Made by a program: the position numbers and the translations under genes. A stretch of DNA of 64,000 bases from Clostridium vincentii (GTDB taxonomy: Bacteria; Bacillota; Clostridia; Clostridiales; Clostridiaceae), in NCBI RefSeq assembly GCF_002995745.1, contig NZ_PVXQ01000011.1, positions 1 to 64,000 of the forward strand. Direction: 5' to 3'. Below are positions 63,240 through 64,000 of this stretch, one piece after another (position 1 is the stretch's first letter; each line of letters starts with the position of its first letter). The notes under the pieces were generated by a model that saw only the letters and a program-made list of their open reading frames with translations, ran no database searches and had not been told where the DNA came from.

Positions 63240-64000
63240 TTATTTTTTTGATTGTGTCGTATCAAGATTAAGATTTTCAAATTCAGCTGGGTTTGCATAA
63301 ATTGTTTTATTAGTAAAATAAATTACCATTCCAGGTTTAGCACCATTAGGCTTTTTTATATTCCTAATTTCAGTGTAATCTACAGGAACTTTTGAACTGT
63401 TTTTTGCTTTGCTATAAAAAGCAGCAATAATAGATGCCTCTTCTATTGATTTGTCATCAATAGTAATTCCTCTTATGATGACATGAGAACCAGGAATTTC
63501 TTTAGTATGGAACCAAAGATCATTTCTATGAGCAAATTTTAAGCTCAAATAATCATTCTGAATATTATTTTTACCTACATAAATATCAAGACCTGCAGAA
63601 GAAATAAAGTGTAAAGGCTGTTCGTCTTTAATTTTCTTTTGGCCTTTTTTTAAATGTTTATATTTTATATAACCTGTTTCAATAAGTTCATTTTTAATTT
63701 GTTCAATTTCATTGTAGGAATCTGCGTTAATTATATTTGTAAATACTGAATTTAAATATTGTGATTCCTCATCGTTTCTTTTTAATTGATCTATTGCCCA
63801 TTCTTCAGATTTCTTTAGCTTACTATATTTTTTATAAAAAGATTGTATGTTTTCAGAAGGAGTTTTAAAAATATCTAATGAAATAGTTAAATACTCTTCT
63901 TTTTCACTGTAGAAGTTAAGTAATTCTACATTTTCATCTCCTTTTTTTATATTATAAATATAAGAAGTTAACAGATCTCCTTTGATTTTATAGCTTTCTT
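63240..64000 (-). CDS. rqcH: RqcH/NFACT protein, C-terminal part (runs off the right edge)
   Basis: The last roughly 253 residues of a Rqc2-type protein. RqcH binds 50S subunits with stalled peptidyl-tRNA and adds C-terminal alanine tails to the trapped chain. The NFACT-R domain reads SSAGLDIYVGKNNIQNDYL, then RNDLWFHTKEIPGSHVII. Upstream comes a Lys-rich hinge (KHLKKGQKKIKDEQ) and predicted coiled coil. The frame stays open to the window edge; an internal ATG at 63548 is not the start. Older names are FbpA or fibronectin-binding protein. The N-terminal NFACT domain lies beyond the window. Confidence 0.92.
   Translation of the reverse strand, partial: ESYKIKGDLLTSYIYNIKKGDENVELLNFYSEKEEYLTISLDIFKTPSENIQSFYKKYSKLKKSEEWAIDQLKRNDEESQYLNSVFTNIINADSYNEIEQIKNELIETGYIKYKHLKKGQKKIKDEQPLHFISSAGLDIYVGKNNIQNDYLSLKFAHRNDLWFHTKEIPGSHVIIRGITIDDKSIEEASIIAAFYSKAKNSSKVPVDYTEIRNIKKPNGAKPGMVIYFTNKTIYANPAEFENLNLDTTQSKK

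Overview
The window is AT-rich, densely coded and almost entirely core chromosome of a low-GC, endospore-forming Firmicute of the Clostridium sensu stricto type. The evidence is the gene content (ytxC, spoVD, spoVE, pdaA and divIVA in their usual clostridial settings), strong AGGAGG-type ribosome binding sites with frequent TTG/GTG starts, a T-box leader, and clostridial orders such as ytxC-infC-rpmI-rplT and mraZ-rsmH-ftsL-spoVD-murE-murF-mraY. The species cannot be fixed from sequence alone. I see no rRNA, tRNA, prophage, insertion sequence or CRISPR array.

Layout. 1-4260: tail of an oligopeptide ABC transporter operon, with a doubly damaged oppC remnant followed by intact oppD, oppF and the lipoprotein oppA. 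4300-6870: an HD-domain hydrolase, a palindromic dispersed repeat, a GME-fold-like DUF protein on the minus strand, and sporulation gene ytxC. 6870-8215: the IF3/L35/L20 operon with its attenuated leader. 8300-11215: a KtrAB-type potassium uptake system and an SpoU-type RNA methyltransferase. 11200-14980: T-box-controlled pheST. 15030-21240: glutamate synthase gltBD behind an unusual set of direct repeats. 21300-30890: a phosphoesterase, a CapA-like lipoprotein, a very long ZapA, a U32/RlhA-like protein, MutS2 and a DUF523 protein. 30890-35080: an SpeA-type decarboxylase, a bL25-type protein and phosphoglucomutase. 35240-42320: a small cell-surface polysaccharide locus (TPR protein, TagA/WecG transferase, Wzx-like flippase, GT4 transferase, DUF2334 lipoprotein, O-antigen-ligase-like polymerase). 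42500-45330: fchA, pdaA and ychF. 45430-57510: the division and cell wall (dcw) cluster. 57610-62010: ylmE-sepF-ylmG-ylmH-divIVA-ylyB-pyrR. The right edge holds an RNA methyltransferase and the C-terminal part of rqcH.

How the genes fit together. The dcw block makes and polymerises a meso-DAP peptidoglycan precursor (MurE has the DNPR signature). It hands the precursor to the SpoVE/SpoVD polymerase-transpeptidase pair and connects to the divisome through FtsL, FtsQ, SepF, DivIVA and ZapA. murD, murG, murC, ftsA and ftsZ are not in the window. Several genes serve spore formation or germination. The polysaccharide locus looks like a surface-glycan export and polymerisation module.

The most interesting non-coding observations are: four 10-bp-phased MraZ-type boxes before mraZ; a hairpin that appears to bridge a 26-nt gap between the Shine-Dalgarno and the AUG of mraY; three phased repeats at the gltB promoter; a two-copy palindromic element; and a probable AUU start for infC. 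I found no clear wholly new multi-gene system. The best candidates for new biology are these regulatory structures, the oversized ZapA and the compact glycan locus.
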